A model generated the notes under the pieces. It searched no databases and was not told the origin of the DNA. It saw only the letters and a program-made list of their open reading frames with translations. Shown in pieces: positions 1 to 10,740 of a stretch of 64,000 bases of DNA (position 1 is the first letter of the stretch; the number at the start of each line of letters is the position of its first letter). Location of the stretch: assembly GCA_043228905.1 (NCBI GenBank), contig JBHGNT010000021.1, forward strand, positions 8,742,001 to 8,806,000, read 5' to 3'. The DNA comes from Azolla caroliniana. Lineage: Eukaryota; Polypodiophyta. The position numbers and the translations under genes were made by a program.

Positions 1-1620
1 TAACCGGCTAGTTCCTCGAGTGCTAACCGGTCTCTTGCCGGTTGGGTCTGCTCATCGTAGAATCGATCCTTACAGGTCGACTCGGAGTTCATTATCTTCT
101 TCTCCGACTCCCAGTCGGCGAGCGTCTTGTCCTCCATGAAGATAATATCTCGACTCCGGAATACCTTCTTGTCGACCAGGTCCCACACTCGGTAGCCGAA
201 CTCATCGTCGCCATAACCAAGGAATATGCATGGCCGGGTCTTTGGATCTAACTTTCCTCTCCGATCCTTAGCTACATGCACGTACGCGAGACACTCGAAT
301 ACCTTCAGATGCCGGTACGACACTTCCTTACCGGTCCATACTCTCTGTGGCGTGTCTCCGTCCAAGGGTACTGAGGGTGATCTGTTTATCACATATGTCG
401 TCGTCGAGAGTGCCTCAGCCCAAAACTTCTTGGGTAGTTTTGCATACGCTAGCATACTCCGGACCCTCTCCATTATGGTCCGGTTCATCCTCTCTGCCAG
501 CCCGTTTAGTTCCAGCGTCTTCGGCACGGTAAATTCGAGCCGGATTCCCTTCGAGCGACAGTATTCCTCGAACTGCCCCCGGTATTCACCTCCGTTATTT
601 GTTCGAACCGCCTTCAGCTTCCGGCCAGTTTCTCTTTCCACTCTCACGTGGAGCTCTTTGAAGACGGATTGCACCTGATCCTTCGTCTTCAATGGTGTGG
701 CCCACAGCTTCCGGTTGTGGTCATCTATGAACGTCACAAAGTACTGCGATCCTGCATGTGACTTCGTGTCCACTTGACATACATCCGTATGCACCAACTC
801 CAGTGGCGCATTACGTCTCATCGGTGGCTTTGATCGGAAGGAGGTCCAGTTTTGCTTACCGGCCAGACAATCAGTGCACTTCTCCAAGTGCACGTTCTTC
901 ACTAGAATGAGGTTGTCGTCTGCAAGCCTCTTCATCCCCTTCTCGCTCATGTGACACAGCCTTTTGTGCCACAGCTCACCAGCAATGTCGGATGCCACAT
1001 TCACTTCCTCCGGACATAACCGGGCATTCATGAGGTACAGAGTGTTGACCTTCCAGGCCCGAGCCACAATCAGGCTCCCTTTGCTGAACTTCATGACACC
1101 GTTCCGGATGCTACCCGTGTAGCCTTCATCGTCTAGCCGACCGGCTGATATCAGATTCAGTCGAACATCCTTCAGCAACAACTTGCATCCGGTTGGTGTT
1201 GACAGCCACACGTCTCCTATGCCGACAATTCGGCATGTACCTTCATTCCCCATCCGGACACAGCCGTGATCACCGGCTGAGTAGGATGAGAAGCATTTCC
1301 GGTCCGGGGTAAGGTGGAACGACGCTCCGGAGTCTACCACCCAGGTCATCTCGTCGCCGGCAAGGTTTATCTCACTCTCCTCGGTGATGAGCATCAACTC
1401 TTCTTCACTTGCCGCAATTGCCGTCATTCCCTTCCGGTTCGGCCCCCTCCGGTCTTTACCATTCCGGTCCGGGGTCCGCTTCGAATCGGTACCGTCGGTC
1501 TCCTTATCTTTTTGGAAATGCCGACAGTTCTTCTAGAAGTGTCCCGGCTTGCCGCAATAGAAGCAAGTAGGCCTCCCTCTTGACTTTGACCATGTCCCTG
1601 ACTTCTCCCAGTTCTGGGGA
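1..1620 (-). pseudogene. Ty1/copia family A polyprotein fragment (gag end, protease, integrase)
   Basis: Read on the minus strand, one frame runs from the end of gag off the left edge of the window. In order it shows a CCHC zinc knuckle near 1530-1575, the protease motif DSGASFHL near 1311-1337, a GAG-pre-integrase stretch with ELWHKRLCHMS, and an integrase core with HTDVC and NGLAERMNR. Two lesions are visible. A TAG at 1533-1535 sits inside the zinc knuckle where a residue between His and the last Cys is expected. The second catalytic Asp of the integrase, normally in a DNGGEY context, reads as Asn (NNGGEY). Reverse transcriptase and RNase H would lie beyond position 1. The same family occurs at 20070-23815. 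I call it a dead copy because of these lesions; it could still be copied in trans. Confidence 0.85.
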
Positions 1621-1790
1621 CTACGGTTTCCCATATATCCCATAAACCCTAATTTCCTTACGGAAGCCATTAACCCTAATTTTCCTTATGGAAGCCATAT
1701 CTCCCATAAACCCTAATTTCCTTACGGAAGCCAAAAACCCTAATTTTCCCTATGGAAGCCATATCTCTCAAAACCCCTAATTTTTCTTCT
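1621..1790 (-). repeat. Degenerate tandem repeat with telomere-like motif
   Basis: About five imperfect units of roughly 38 bases follow one another. On the minus strand each unit reads approximately ATGGCTTCCATAAGGAAA followed by TTAGGGTTT, the plant telomere-type heptamer in one copy. Single related units lie at 2602-2690 in the same orientation. No coding potential is seen. Confidence 0.7.
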
Positions 1791-2691
1791 CTATTAAACT
1801 TAGTAAACCTAAACTTCTGAATCCCAATCTTACGACATATTGTAATTTCTTTTCCTTTGTTAATGGAAATTATTAAATTTCTTATTTCTCTTAATTGTTA
1901 AAAGTATGAACACACGAATATGATATCCTCTGGTCGGAGGCCCCGGGGTCCTGCCTCAAGTTCACGTGTTCTCGTCGTATTTTCGCGACACCCGCACCAT
2001 CACTCGCCGATGTCATGTTCGTAGCCACCTTCATTCGGACACCGTGGTCCATGGCTATCTCTTCCTCGATTCCGCAAGCCTCAATTATGCTTGCTACCTC
2101 CTCGTAGAATGTTTCGGGCAATCACGTTCCGAAACTTACGCCCACTCTCGAAGTGGTGTTCATTGTTGCGTAGTTCCCGTCCTTATCTGTGGCCGTCCTT
2201 TTCCTACAACACGAGAGGGTGGCTCGCTCCATAACAGACCGGCCGGACAGAACTACCCAGAATCGGGCCAGATGTGGACTAGACGGATTGGATGGGCGAC
2301 AGTCAAGACAAACAAATCAAGCACGTGCTGAGGTGTACGGATGATAGGATCATGCGGCCGAACAAAAGTAAAGTAAAGTAAATTGAAGTAAAGGTTATGT
2401 GGACACATGCAACTGAATGTGGAAGCCATTCAGCTAAAGTAAAGGTCATGTGTGGATGCATGCAATTGGATTGGAGATGCAAACTAGAGTTCTTCATGCA
2501 AGGGAATCTTCGAGTGGTAACGGGGAATTTGGAGCGAAGAGGAAAGGGGGAGAGAAGTTTTTGGGGAAGGAGGGAAGGAAAAAAAAAATTGGCGATCATT
2601 GAAGAAACCCTAACCCTAATTTCCTTATCGAAGCCATAACACTCAAGAACCCTAATTTTTCTTATTTAAGCTATCTCTCGATAATCCCAAT
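1791..2691. other. Unclassified block between family A interior and LTR
   Basis: Nothing here is firmly recognised. A 76-codon minus-strand frame at 1891-2121 has a protein-like composition but no motif I know. The segment 2360-2460 has short TAAAG-type repeats, and 2602-2690 holds more telomere-like units matching those at 1621-1790. In other family A copies this interval would be the first 700 bases of gag, so gag sequence has been replaced or deleted here. No primer-binding site is seen next to the LTR that starts at 2692. Confidence 0.4.
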
Positions 2692-3447
2692 TGACGGGAA
2701 ACAAACGCTCGTTATGCGCAACGCTCAGCCACAACCGAGCTTAGAATCATACACAGAAAACGGGAAAGGTGAAGACACAACACAAAGGAGAGAAAAGTAC
2801 ACAGGATGTTTACGTGGAAAACCCAAACTAAGGGAAAAACCACGGCAGCCCACAGGCTGCAAACTATCACTATGTTAGAATGTACAACAGTGAGTTCATG
2901 GAGGCAACGACCTCGTGCTCACGATCTTCGCCACAGGTGGCGGTTACAGCAGAGGCAACGACCTCTTCCTCTCTCTCTCTCTCTCTGTACACTGTTACAC
3001 ACACTCACTTCTTACACCAACAAGAATGACAACAACACAACAAAAGTTTGCCCTAAGTCATATTTATACTAATATGACTTTTCGGCTATTTACAAATATA
3101 GCCTCAATGGACTCTCAGAAACATATTTACAAATATGTCTCTTCATCCGGTGAGCACTCCTCACCAGGTCTTCACCATCCGGCTCTCCGTAGCCGGGTAC
3201 TCCTCATCCGGTTCTCACCGGGTCTTCACCATCCGGCTCTCCGTAGTCGGGTACTTCTCATCCGGTTCTCACCGGGTCTTCACCATCCGGCTCTCCGTAG
3301 CCGGGTATTCCTCATCCGGTTCTCACCAGGTCTGCACCATCCGGCTCTCCGTAGCCGGATACTTCTCATCCGGTTTCGGCCTCGACCGAGTTTGCTCATC
3401 AGGACTGTTCTTCTCCCTTCCCATCCGGAGGGACCTGTCTCCCAACA
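2692..3447 (-). repeat. LTR of Ty1/copia family A (756 bp)
   Basis: On the minus strand the LTR begins TGTTGGGAGACAGGTCCCTC and ends CCCGTCA, so it is bounded by TG and CA. It matches the solo LTR at 11885-12643 along its length and shares its start with the LTR at 20070-20659. A TATAAATA promoter-like box and the usual pyrimidine-rich leader are present. Between about 3170 and 3365 it carries four to five tandem units of about 56 bases containing ATCCGGCTCTCCGTAG. The flanks (ccaat and ggaga) do not form a target duplication, and its right end abuts a truncated family B LTR. Confidence 0.85.
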
Positions 3448-3807
3448 GGAGAGACAAAGAGAGAACACACAAAAACTCAATTCAAAAAATACTAACTCTC
3501 TATGTACATACATCGTGCTCAGTGAGCACCTTTTATACAAGCCCTGACAATGGGCTGACACAAGTACTGACAGTATTTGACTGCTCATTAATGAGCCTTG
3601 ACTCTTACTCCCAAAACTATTCCTTACGAGGAATATCTCTCTAACGGCCTTTCGGTTTACACACCGATACGCTTTTCCACGCACCGGTCTGCATACCAGT
3701 TTACGCATCTGTTTTACGAACCGGTCCGGCCTAACCGATCAGTCCCAACCGATCTGGTCCTCAGCTTGCTCAGCCGATCTGACCGATGTTGAGCTTGTCT
3801 CTAAACA
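3448..3807 (-). repeat. 3' LTR of copia B, truncated
   Basis: It aligns with 8596-8917, including the TATAAAAGG box read on the minus strand and the block around TTCCTTACGAGGAATA. It starts TGTTTAGAGACAAGC on the minus strand directly after the polypurine tract. The distal 89 bases are missing. The polyprotein stop codon (3801-3803) lies inside its first seven bases. Confidence 0.85.
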
Positions 3808-6800
3808 CTCCCCCTCAAGCTCAACTTGACGCTCTTCCGGATCTTCCGGATCACCGCTCTGGTTCCCCCTGGCTCGGCTTCCTCCGATCGGTTTTCGTTC
3901 TCATCCGAGTTGGTTGTCTCCAACTTGTCTTCAGTCTTCTGGCCATTGATGGCTTCGTCTCGCCCACACTTGGTTGGCTTCGGCTCTTCCTTTCGACTGC
4001 TCCCCTTATGTCCGCTTCCGGAATCTTCCGCAGGTCCGCCCTCGGCTTCTTCAGCCGATCCAAAATCGAATTCATCATCCGACTTGGCGTCGCGGGCTTC
4101 TCTCCCCCTTCCGTGGTCATCTCTCACCCACAAATTCGGCACATCGAGGTGACGCAACCCAAGCACACTGGAGAATTGCCGCAACTTGTCCAGACCAAGA
4201 GGCTTGGTGAAGATGTCGACGGTCTGCCGATCCGTCGGAACATACTGAAGTTCGACTTCACCGGAGAGAACACGCTCACGGACGAAATGATAGTGCATCT
4301 CAATGTGCTTAGTCCGGGTGTGGAAAACGGGGTTCTTGGCAAGTTGGATGCTATTGAGGTTGTCACAGTAGATAGTCGTTGGATCGGACACCTCCACTTG
4401 CAGATCCTTAAGTAGCCGCTTCAACCATATGGCTTCGCATGTCGCGACAGCCACTCCTCTATACTCGGCCTCGGTGCTCGACAACGCAACTGTCGGCTGC
4501 TTCTTACTGCTCCATGCTATCACGGCACTCCCAAGAGAGAACGTGTATCCGGACGTGGATCGACGATCGGCGGCGTTGCCAGCCCAATCAACATAAGTGT
4601 AGCCAACCAACTGCAAGGTTGTACTGGTCCAATATAGCAATCCCCTGTCCTTAGTGCCGCTTACGTACCGCAGTACGTGTTGTGCACACTAAAGGTGCTC
4701 CTTGGTAGGTCGCGCCATGAATTGACTGATCACCCCGACCGGATAACTGAGATCGGGTCGGGTGATTGTCAAGTAGATAAGGCTTCCGACAATTTGTCGG
4801 AACCTCGTCGGGTCGCATACCTTTCCAGAATTGGGGCGAAGCTTGACGGTTCTATCCAGAGGAGTTGAGACAGACTTACAGTCGTCCATCCCTAATTTGA
4901 AGAGCATATTCAGCGCGTAATGACGTTGGCTGATCAGTAGGCCTTCGGGGGTGCGGATCACTTCGATCTCGAGGAAGTAATGAAAGTCCCCTAGATCCTT
5001 CATGTCGAATGATGCCACAAGTTGGAGCTTCACTTGGTCGATTTCACCTAGGTCGGCGTCGGTGATGACAAAGTCATCAACATATAGTAAAATACTGACC
5101 GGACCGAGTCGACCTTTCCGGATGAGCAGGGAAGAGGCCGATTTCAACATTGCAAAGCCCATCCGACGCAGTTGCTGCGTGATCTTCACGTTCCAGGCAC
5201 GCGGGGCTTGCTTCAATCCGTAAAGGGACTTCTTCAATCGGCACACTGCCGACGTGTTCGTTCCGAAGTGAAATCCGGGGGGTTGTACCATGTACACCTG
5301 TTCCTCAAGCTCACCTTGCAAGAACGCATTCTTTACATCCATCTGATGTAAGTGCCACCCCTTCGCCGCAGCTACCACTAGCAAAACACAGACGATTGTC
5401 ATCTTCGCAATCGGCACAAATGTCTCATCGTAATCGATGCCATGTTTCTGCACGTAGCCTTTTGCCACTAACCGGTCCTTGTATCGGTTGACCGAGCCGT
5501 TGGTGTTGTACTTGACCTTGTATACCCACCTACATCCGATCGGCTTCACACACTTCGGTGCGTCAACCAAGTCCCAAGTCTCGTTTTCCGCCAATGCGTG
5601 CATCTCTTCCTCCATCGCGGCGCGCCAATTCGTGTCCTTAGCCGCTTCTGCGTAGCTCTCCGGCTCACACACTTCCGCTACACGAGTCATGTACGGATAA
5701 TGATGTGCCATGTACTCATTGTATCCGAACCGCACAACTGGGTTCTTTTGGCGGGTAGATCAGCATAATTGCTCATCAGCCGTTGTTGAGGCTTTCCTGG
5801 CCGACGTGGACTTCAGCCTCGAAGACCCGTCGTCACTTCCCTCGGAGTTGGATTCGTATCGATCCGACTCGTTCCTATCCGTGCCGTAATCCAGCACCTT
5901 CTTCTTCCCTTTTTCTTTGCGCATAAGCCGTCTCCTCGGCTTCCTGCGCGGGGAATGCACGGCCGAGTCCCCGCTACTCGCCGGCTCTTCATCGGACTAG
6001 TCGAACCAACTCAGTCGTCCATTTGGTCCACTTAACCAAAACGAAATCAAACTCTCTTCGCGGGTCCCGATTTCAGGCTCATCCAGAGGCATCTCGGCCT
6101 CGCTGAACTCATCATCAGAACTCAGATTGGAGGCAAGGTCCGGAGTCGGGGGCAAGTACCAGGACGCGGACTCATCAAACACAACGTCGCGGCTCACGCG
6201 CGCTTGTTTGGTGTGTGGGTTATAACACTTATAACCTTTCTGCTCGTCCGAATAGCTGACCAAGATACATTTCTTGGCCTTTGCATCTAGCTTTCTCTGT
6301 TTCTCCTTCGGCACATGCACATACGCAATGCTACCGAAAACTCGTAAGTGTCGCAAGTTTGGCTTCGTTTCGAAGTATAGCTCGTGCGCCGACACTTTGT
6401 ATCCGATCCGGTTCTGGATGTACACTGTTGTCCTTACCAGCTCAGCCCAGTAGAACTTGGGCAAGCTCTTCTGCTCCAGCATTGCCTGTGCCGCTTCCAC
6501 AACCGACCGATTTTTCCTCTCGGCCACGCCGTTTTGCTCTGGCGTGTATCTACAACTGAATTCGTGCTGAATTCCCATCTGTTGTAGATAACCGTTGAAT
6601 TGACCGGAAAAGTATTCTTTTCCGCCATCCGACCGCAAGCACCTAATCTTTCTTCTTGTTTCCATTTCCACGAACCCTTTGAGGTCCCAGAAACAGTCGA
6701 AGACTTCGCTCTTCCTCTCAATGAGGTAGATCCATGTGTGCCGCGTGTAGTCGTCGATGAAGGAGACGAAATATCGGCTCCCGCCAAGACTAACATTTTG

Positions 6801-8423
6801 TGTCGGACCCCACACATCGGACTGTATCATGTCAAGCTTGTTCTGACTCCGGTTACGCTCGTTGGGGAAAGGAAGTCGGTGTTGCTTCCCAAGCTGGCAG
6901 GCTTCACAAATCTGTGCCTTCTGGCCGCTAAATTTGGGCAATCCGAACACCACTTGTTTCGATTGCAGGTCTTGAAGCCGCTGGTAGTTGACGTGGCCTA
7001 TCCTCTTGTGCCATAAGTTGATGTCCGACTCAACTTTTTGTCCCTTCGCGAACATTGCGGTGCCACCGTCAGTAGAGTCGAGGATGAACATCCTCCCATC
7101 TCTGCGCCCTTGCGCAATAACACAGCCTTCTTCCTCAATGAAGCACCCGAGGTGTGTAAACCGGACCTCCATCCCTTGGTCGACGATCTGTCCGACCGAC
7201 ACCAAGTTCTTCATGATTGTCGGAACGTGTAGCACGTTCATGAGTTTCCCTTTCTGCCCGACATGGCTCAGGGGAACTTCTCTGACATTCGCAATCGGAT
7301 GCGGAGTGTCGTCTCCAGTTGCGACTACTCCCGATTGCATCGGTTTTTCTAGGTATGAGAACCACTCCTTATGTCTCATCATGTGATTTGACGCGCCGAA
7401 GTCGACGTACCACACCTCGTCCGATTTCGGGGTGGTCTGCTTCATTGAGTTTGCTTCGTGTCTCGTCACAAAGACTGACCCTTTTCCGGCTTCTCCAGAT
7501 CCTTCGGCGTAATGCGATCATTGCCAATTTCCTTTGTTGGTCTGTCCGGAACCTGATCCGGAGCTGGTTCTCTCCGAATCAGCGCGCTTTTTCCAGCACT
7601 CGCTCTCCCTGTAGCCTTTCTTGCCACAGTACCAACATTCCGCAGCGGATTTCCCTTGCCGGTTCTCGTCGTCTCGACTCCCCCTGTTTCCGGAGGGTCC
7701 GGAATTGCTGTCGGCATCACTTCGATGCCTTCTTCCTTGATCCCGTCGGTCGCCTCCATTACGTACCGACTCGCCTCGTCCACCACGACCACGGGGCCTA
7801 TCTCCCTCTGTATACTGCATCTTGTTTTCGGCATGCGTGCTTGTCGACGCACCCGCGTGGTTCTCCTCTATAAGGAGCATCGACTGTAAGTCGAAAAATG
7901 ACGGTGTATTCTCCCGTGTACACACAGCAGTTCGGAACGCTCCGAACTTTGACGCCAAACCCCCGAAATAGACCTGGACCATCTCGCTTTCCTCGATGTT
8001 CACATTGATGGAAGCTAAGGAGTCGTAGATGTCCTTGATCTTCGAGGTATAGTCAGCCACCGACAAATCGCGTTGTCGTAGGTTGCTAAACTCCTGTCGG
8101 AGCTGAAGCTTCCTGGCTGTGGTGCTCGCAACGAAGATCTTCTTTAGATTTTCCCATGCACCCTTCAGCGTTTTTGCATCCCGAACATAGCTTAATAGTT
8201 GTTCGCCCACACAAGACGCGAAACAGTACAGCACTCTGCTCGCCGATTGTTCCCACGTCGGGAAGTCTTTGTGTGTTGACTCGGGTGCTGTGTCATTTGC
8301 TCCGTCGACATAGCTCCAGTAACCATGTCCGAGCAGGTACTAGTGCATCTTGTAAGACCAAGACGCGTAGTTGTTTCTGTCGAGCTTCTCCGTCAGAAGC
8401 GAGCTAGCCATGCCTCTATCCAT
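3801..8423 (-). pseudogene. Copia B gag-pol polyprotein, one frame with five nonsense codons
   Basis: From ATG at 8423 to the stop at 3801 the reading frame stays the same for 1541 codons, with stops only at 8340-8342 (TAG), 7518-7520 (TGA), 5997-5999 (TAG), 5760-5762 (TGA) and 4689-4691 (TAG). Gag ends in a zinc knuckle (CWYCGKKGYRESEC) whose His is Tyr. The protease reads DFGASNHM instead of D-S/T-G. The integrase keeps IQSDVWG, RSDGGKEY and NGVAERKNR. Reverse transcriptase keeps YVDD (LLYVDDFVI). RNase H keeps Asp in DWAGN, Glu in STEAEYRG and Asp in CDNLNS. After RNase H the frame continues for about 110 charged, Asp/Glu/Lys-rich codons before stopping in the LTR. Every inactivating change can be explained by C-to-T. 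The product would be a self-cleaving polyprotein of a virus-like particle; this copy cannot make it whole. Confidence 0.9.
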
Positions 8424-8506
8424 CAGTTTTGCCTGTTCTTCTTGTTTGGTTTTTCTATCAAGCTATGTCTGCTGCAGAGGTTCTCAACCCTCGCGCTTTG
8501 ATACCA

Positions 8507-8917
8507 TGTAAAAGATTATGTGCGGAAGCAATAGAAAACCAAACACACAAAAAATACACAGGTTTAATGGAGAGCTTGAGTATACACAGTATGCAGGAGA
8601 GACATAGAGAGAACACACAAAAACTCAATTTAAAAAATACTAACTCTCTGTGTACATACATCGTGCTCAGTGAGCACCTTTTATACAAGCCCTGACAATG
8701 GGCTGACACAAGTACTGACAGTACTTGACTTCTCATTAATGAGCCTCGACTCTTACTCCCAAAACTATTCCTTACGAGGAATATCTCTCTAACGGCCTTT
8801 CGGTTTACGCACCAATACGGCCTTCCTACGCACCGGTCTGCGTACCAGTTTACGCATCCATTTTATGCACCAGTCCGGCCTAACCGATCCGGTCGATGTT
8901 GAGCTTGTCTCTCAACA
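8507..8917 (-). repeat. 5' LTR of copia B (411 bp)
   Basis: It begins TGTTGAGAGACAAGCTC at 8917 on the minus strand and ends CTTTTACA at 8507, immediately before the primer-binding site. A TATAAAAGG box is readable on the minus strand. It matches 3448-3807 and, in the other orientation, 14899-15321. Confidence 0.9.
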
Positions 8918-9761
8918 AAAAATGCCAGAAAGAATAGTTCTTTACATTTGGACAAAGATTTCAACTCTACACCCCTTTGAGTATCGACAACAACCCTAAC
9001 CCCCAAAACATTTATTTTTTGTTACTATATCCAAAAATATTTATTTTTTGGGAATAGGGCAAGGTTAACATTTAAGCATTGTACACGTATTGTTGAGTTC
9101 CATTTTATTGATTTTACTGTCGTGACGTGCTCTTCAATTAGTTTTCTCAAGATTTTCTAGACATGCATGAGGTTGCCATCCCATTGCTCATGGGTTTCTA
9201 CTCAAAGAGAATCATCTCAATAGGCATGATGATTCTTCTTAGTCATATACAAGTGAACCTATGTATTCTAGTTCACAACTTTGTAAGAGGTCTTAATGCC
9301 CATAGCGTCATGTGGAGTGCTTGGGTCTAATGAAGCCTAGACATTGCCAAGAGTTAGCTATAGTTTATGTTCTTGAAGCCCTGTACTTGACTATTACATT
9401 AACGATGTAGGGGGTTGCTCTTTGAATGTGGGACCATGAACTCTTCAAGAAAGTGTGTGAACATTTCATTCATGGAATGATATCTTTAAATGCTTATTAC
9501 TTATTGTATGCAACCAAACTATGTGATGATTTATTCATATCAAAGTTGGATTATGGTTTCATACATCATTTTTAACTGGTGCTTTAGCCTCAACCAACTA
9601 TGTGCAATAATCAATTGTATTATGCATACTTTTTTGTTGAATCCTAAGCTAATAGTGTCGTTATAAGATTAGAAAGGTGTAGGAAATGTGTCACGCAATT
9701 ACTATACATGTGCAAATCTCCCAATCCAAAGGTATGATGACCATTCGTTAAGGTGCACACT

Positions 9762-9762
<1 letters not shown>

Positions 9763-9838
<76 letters not shown>
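9763..9838. repeat. (GATA)n microsatellite
   Basis: About 19 near-perfect GATA units in a row. Confidence 0.95.
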
Positions 9839-9839
<1 letters not shown>

Positions 9840-10198
9840 CGTTATTCACAAGAGACCCTTTGTAATTTATTAGACAAGGCTTGACCCATTGAGATCAATA
9901 AAGTTGGGTTCTCTCAATTTTATGACTTCGATGCTATAATGTAACTACCAAGCCACTTCAACCAACAAAAAAGGGGAGAGTTTTTTACCATGGTATAATG
10001 GATTTAAGCAAACCGTAGGAAGGCAAAGTGAAATATAAAGACCAAGGCTATATTTAATTTTGCATATATTAATCCTACAATTGCACCCATCATCTTTGGA
10101 AAACAAATAGGTTGTACAAAAGATGAAGGACTTAATGAAGGCTTGGATAAGTGAAAGCACCTGCAATAAAAAAGTTGTTATACAATCGATCATATTTG

Positions 10199-10199
<1 letters not shown>

Positions 10200-10238
<39 letters not shown>
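10200..10238. repeat. (GA)n microsatellite
   Basis: An uninterrupted GA run of about 19 units. Confidence 0.95.
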
Positions 10239-10239
<1 letters not shown>

Positions 10240-10425
10240 ATACACCTAGATGGGTCTTGTTTTTTTATTAGTGAGAGATGTTCAAGATATTCCTAAGTTG
10301 AATATTTATCATTTATATCAAATGCCAGACTAGGTTGCTTGCTTTGCCCCATACTAAGTAATATTAGTGTAAATAATCAAGCATATGATTATATGATGCG
10401 AAAATAGAATAAATTAGAGATATGT

Positions 10426-10740
10426 GAGAGAGAGAAAAGAGAAGAGACACAAGGTAAGAAAAACTTAAAACACTTAAACTGCATATTCACAAAAACAAGA
10501 ATTATAACCAACACTCTTACAAACTAAGACAGGAGGTTGCTTAAAAGATCACACTCTCTCGACATTCTCTCACTAGAACACAATCTTGAGAAAGGGGGAA
10601 AACCTTAAATATCTCATTAGGTGATTTGTCATTGGAATTACATTCTATGACGCATAGTTATGTTACAAGGTGGTGGTGTGTTCACACACATTACCTACTC
10701 ATGTGTGTTCACACTCTAGTTGAGTTTGATTCTTATCACA
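10426..10740 (-). repeat. Probable 3' LTR of copia C (left limit approximate)
   Basis: On the minus strand a polypurine tract (GAGCTTGAAGGGG) at 10741-10753 is followed at once by TGTGATAAGAATC, the expected LTR start. The stretch to the left is pyrimidine/purine-skewed like a leader region. No second LTR was found, so the other end is a guess. Confidence 0.5.

Larger units (their letters stand above)
3448..8917 (-). mobile_element. Nearly complete Ty1/copia family B retrotransposon
   Basis: The element runs right to left: 5' LTR 8507-8917, primer-binding site next to the LTR at about 8492-8506 (TGGTATCAAAGC, complementary to an initiator-Met type tRNA end), polyprotein 8423-3801, polypurine tract at about 3808-3818, 3' LTR 3448-3807. 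The 3' LTR lacks the 89 bases that match 8507-8595 and is cut off where the family A LTR ends at 3447. Domain order is gag, protease, integrase, reverse transcriptase, RNase H, which defines Ty1/copia. No right-hand target duplication can be checked because the left LTR end is missing. Confidence 0.92.
8918..10425. other. Intergenic, no gene recognised
   Basis: AT-rich DNA with stop codons in all frames. It contains a long GATA microsatellite at about 9763-9838 and a GA microsatellite at about 10200-10238. No transposon protein or RNA gene is visible. Confidence 0.6.

Noticed and set aside
226-678. Plus-strand frames across 1-1600, 3800-8400 and similar regions
   Set aside because: They are antisense shadows of the copia polyproteins.
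1891-2121. Possible gene in the 76-codon minus-strand frame
   Set aside because: No motif, no partner exon and no start context; kept only as part of an unclassified block.
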